Translations under genes and position numbers: made by a program
The notes under the pieces: model-generated
Told to the model about the DNA's origin: nothing
Seen by the model: only the letters and a program-made list of their open reading frames with translations
The model's database searches: none
In this document: positions 6,233 to 6,351 of the stretch, piece by piece
Layout: each line of letters starts with the position of its first letter
Position numbering within the stretch: position 1 is the first letter of the stretch
From: UBA6345 sp045577635
GTDB taxonomy: Bacteria > Bacillota > Clostridia > Christensenellales > UBA1242
Direction of reading: 5' to 3'
Assembly: GCA_045577635.1 (NCBI GenBank)
Contig: JAZNIS010000025.1
Span: 1 to 6,351, forward strand
Length of the DNA: 6,351 nt

Positions 6233-6248
6233 AATTTTGTGGTTTTTT
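6219..6248. terminator. Strong hairpin terminator, potentially bidirectional
   Basis: Arms 6219-6232 and 6235-6248 are perfectly complementary over 14 bp (A6-CCAC-A4 against T4-GTGG-T6) around a two-base centre. Six T lie at the end in either reading direction. On the minus strand it begins one base after the stop codon of the partial gene at 6250, which it most likely terminates. Confidence 0.8.
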
Positions 6249-6249
6249 A

Positions 6250-6351
6250 TTATATTTGTTTTCTTAAAATATCACCAGGAGCAAGTTTTAATTTTGTTTT
6301 TAAATATAGTTTTTGTTGAACCCCTAGTGCATCAATAACCTCTTCACCCTT
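6250..6351 (-). CDS. C-terminal end of an unidentified protein, 5' part outside window
   Basis: The minus strand from the right edge reads 33 sense codons to a TAA at 6252-6250; the other two minus frames hit stops within ten codons. The encoded tail includes EEVIDALGV, then LYLKTKLKLAPGDILRKQI. The LxPGDIL pattern is suggestive of a small beta-rich or LysM/SAF-like end, but 33 residues are not enough to assign a family. A strong terminator follows directly, which supports a real gene end. Confidence 0.65.
   Translation of the reverse strand, partial: KGEEVIDALGVQQKLYLKTKLKLAPGDILRKQI

Noticed and set aside
6207..6340. Plus-strand frame from a TTG after an AAAGGCGG patch
   Set aside because: It would read through both arms of the terminator and antisense to the right-edge gene. 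The start codon is weak and the translation is low-complexity.

Overview
This window is strongly AT-rich (roughly 70-75% A+T by eye), and every gene I can support lies on the minus strand. Two features suggest the host. One is an intact sporulation sigma factor of the SigK type with its N-terminal pro-sequence. The other is an RNase P RNA of the ancestral class A type. Bacilli and Mollicutes use class B RNase P RNA, so class A plus SigK points to a low-GC, spore-forming Clostridia-type Firmicute, possibly an uncultured gut lineage. The lineage is inferred, not proven.

Layout in the direction of transcription (right to left): (1) the last 33 codons of an unidentified gene (6250-6351) and a strong hairpin terminator (6219-6248); (2) an intergenic block with a 10-bp inverted repeat spanning 58 bp (6159-6216), followed by a near-consensus promoter (6105-6133); (3) a two-gene operon, a 925-residue multidomain protein with a DUF6273-like region, a BspA-like leucine-rich stretch and an unassigned C-terminal module (3304-6081), coupled by a one-base overlap to a 135-residue orphan (2897-3304), closed by a terminator; (4) sigK (2073-2771), preceded by a candidate SigE-type promoter and a perfect palindrome; (5) a 303-residue orphan (964-1875) with its own vegetative-type promoter; (6) rnpB (about 550-888) with its own promoter and a terminator touching its P1 helix; (7) the start of a membrane-anchored or exported basic protein, cut by the left edge (1-480).

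The units look transcriptionally separate: most have a recognisable promoter and an AT-rich hairpin at the 3' end, and several of these hairpins overlap or abut the stop codon. SigK would act late in the mother cell during sporulation after proteolytic activation. rnpB is housekeeping and processes tRNA 5' ends. I see no direct functional link between these and the 925/135-residue pair, which is the least understood part of the window. The only gene-free stretch over 300 bases is 481-963, filled by rnpB with its promoter and terminator. The 1876-2072 gap holds the promoter of the 303-residue gene and a weak hairpin after sigK.
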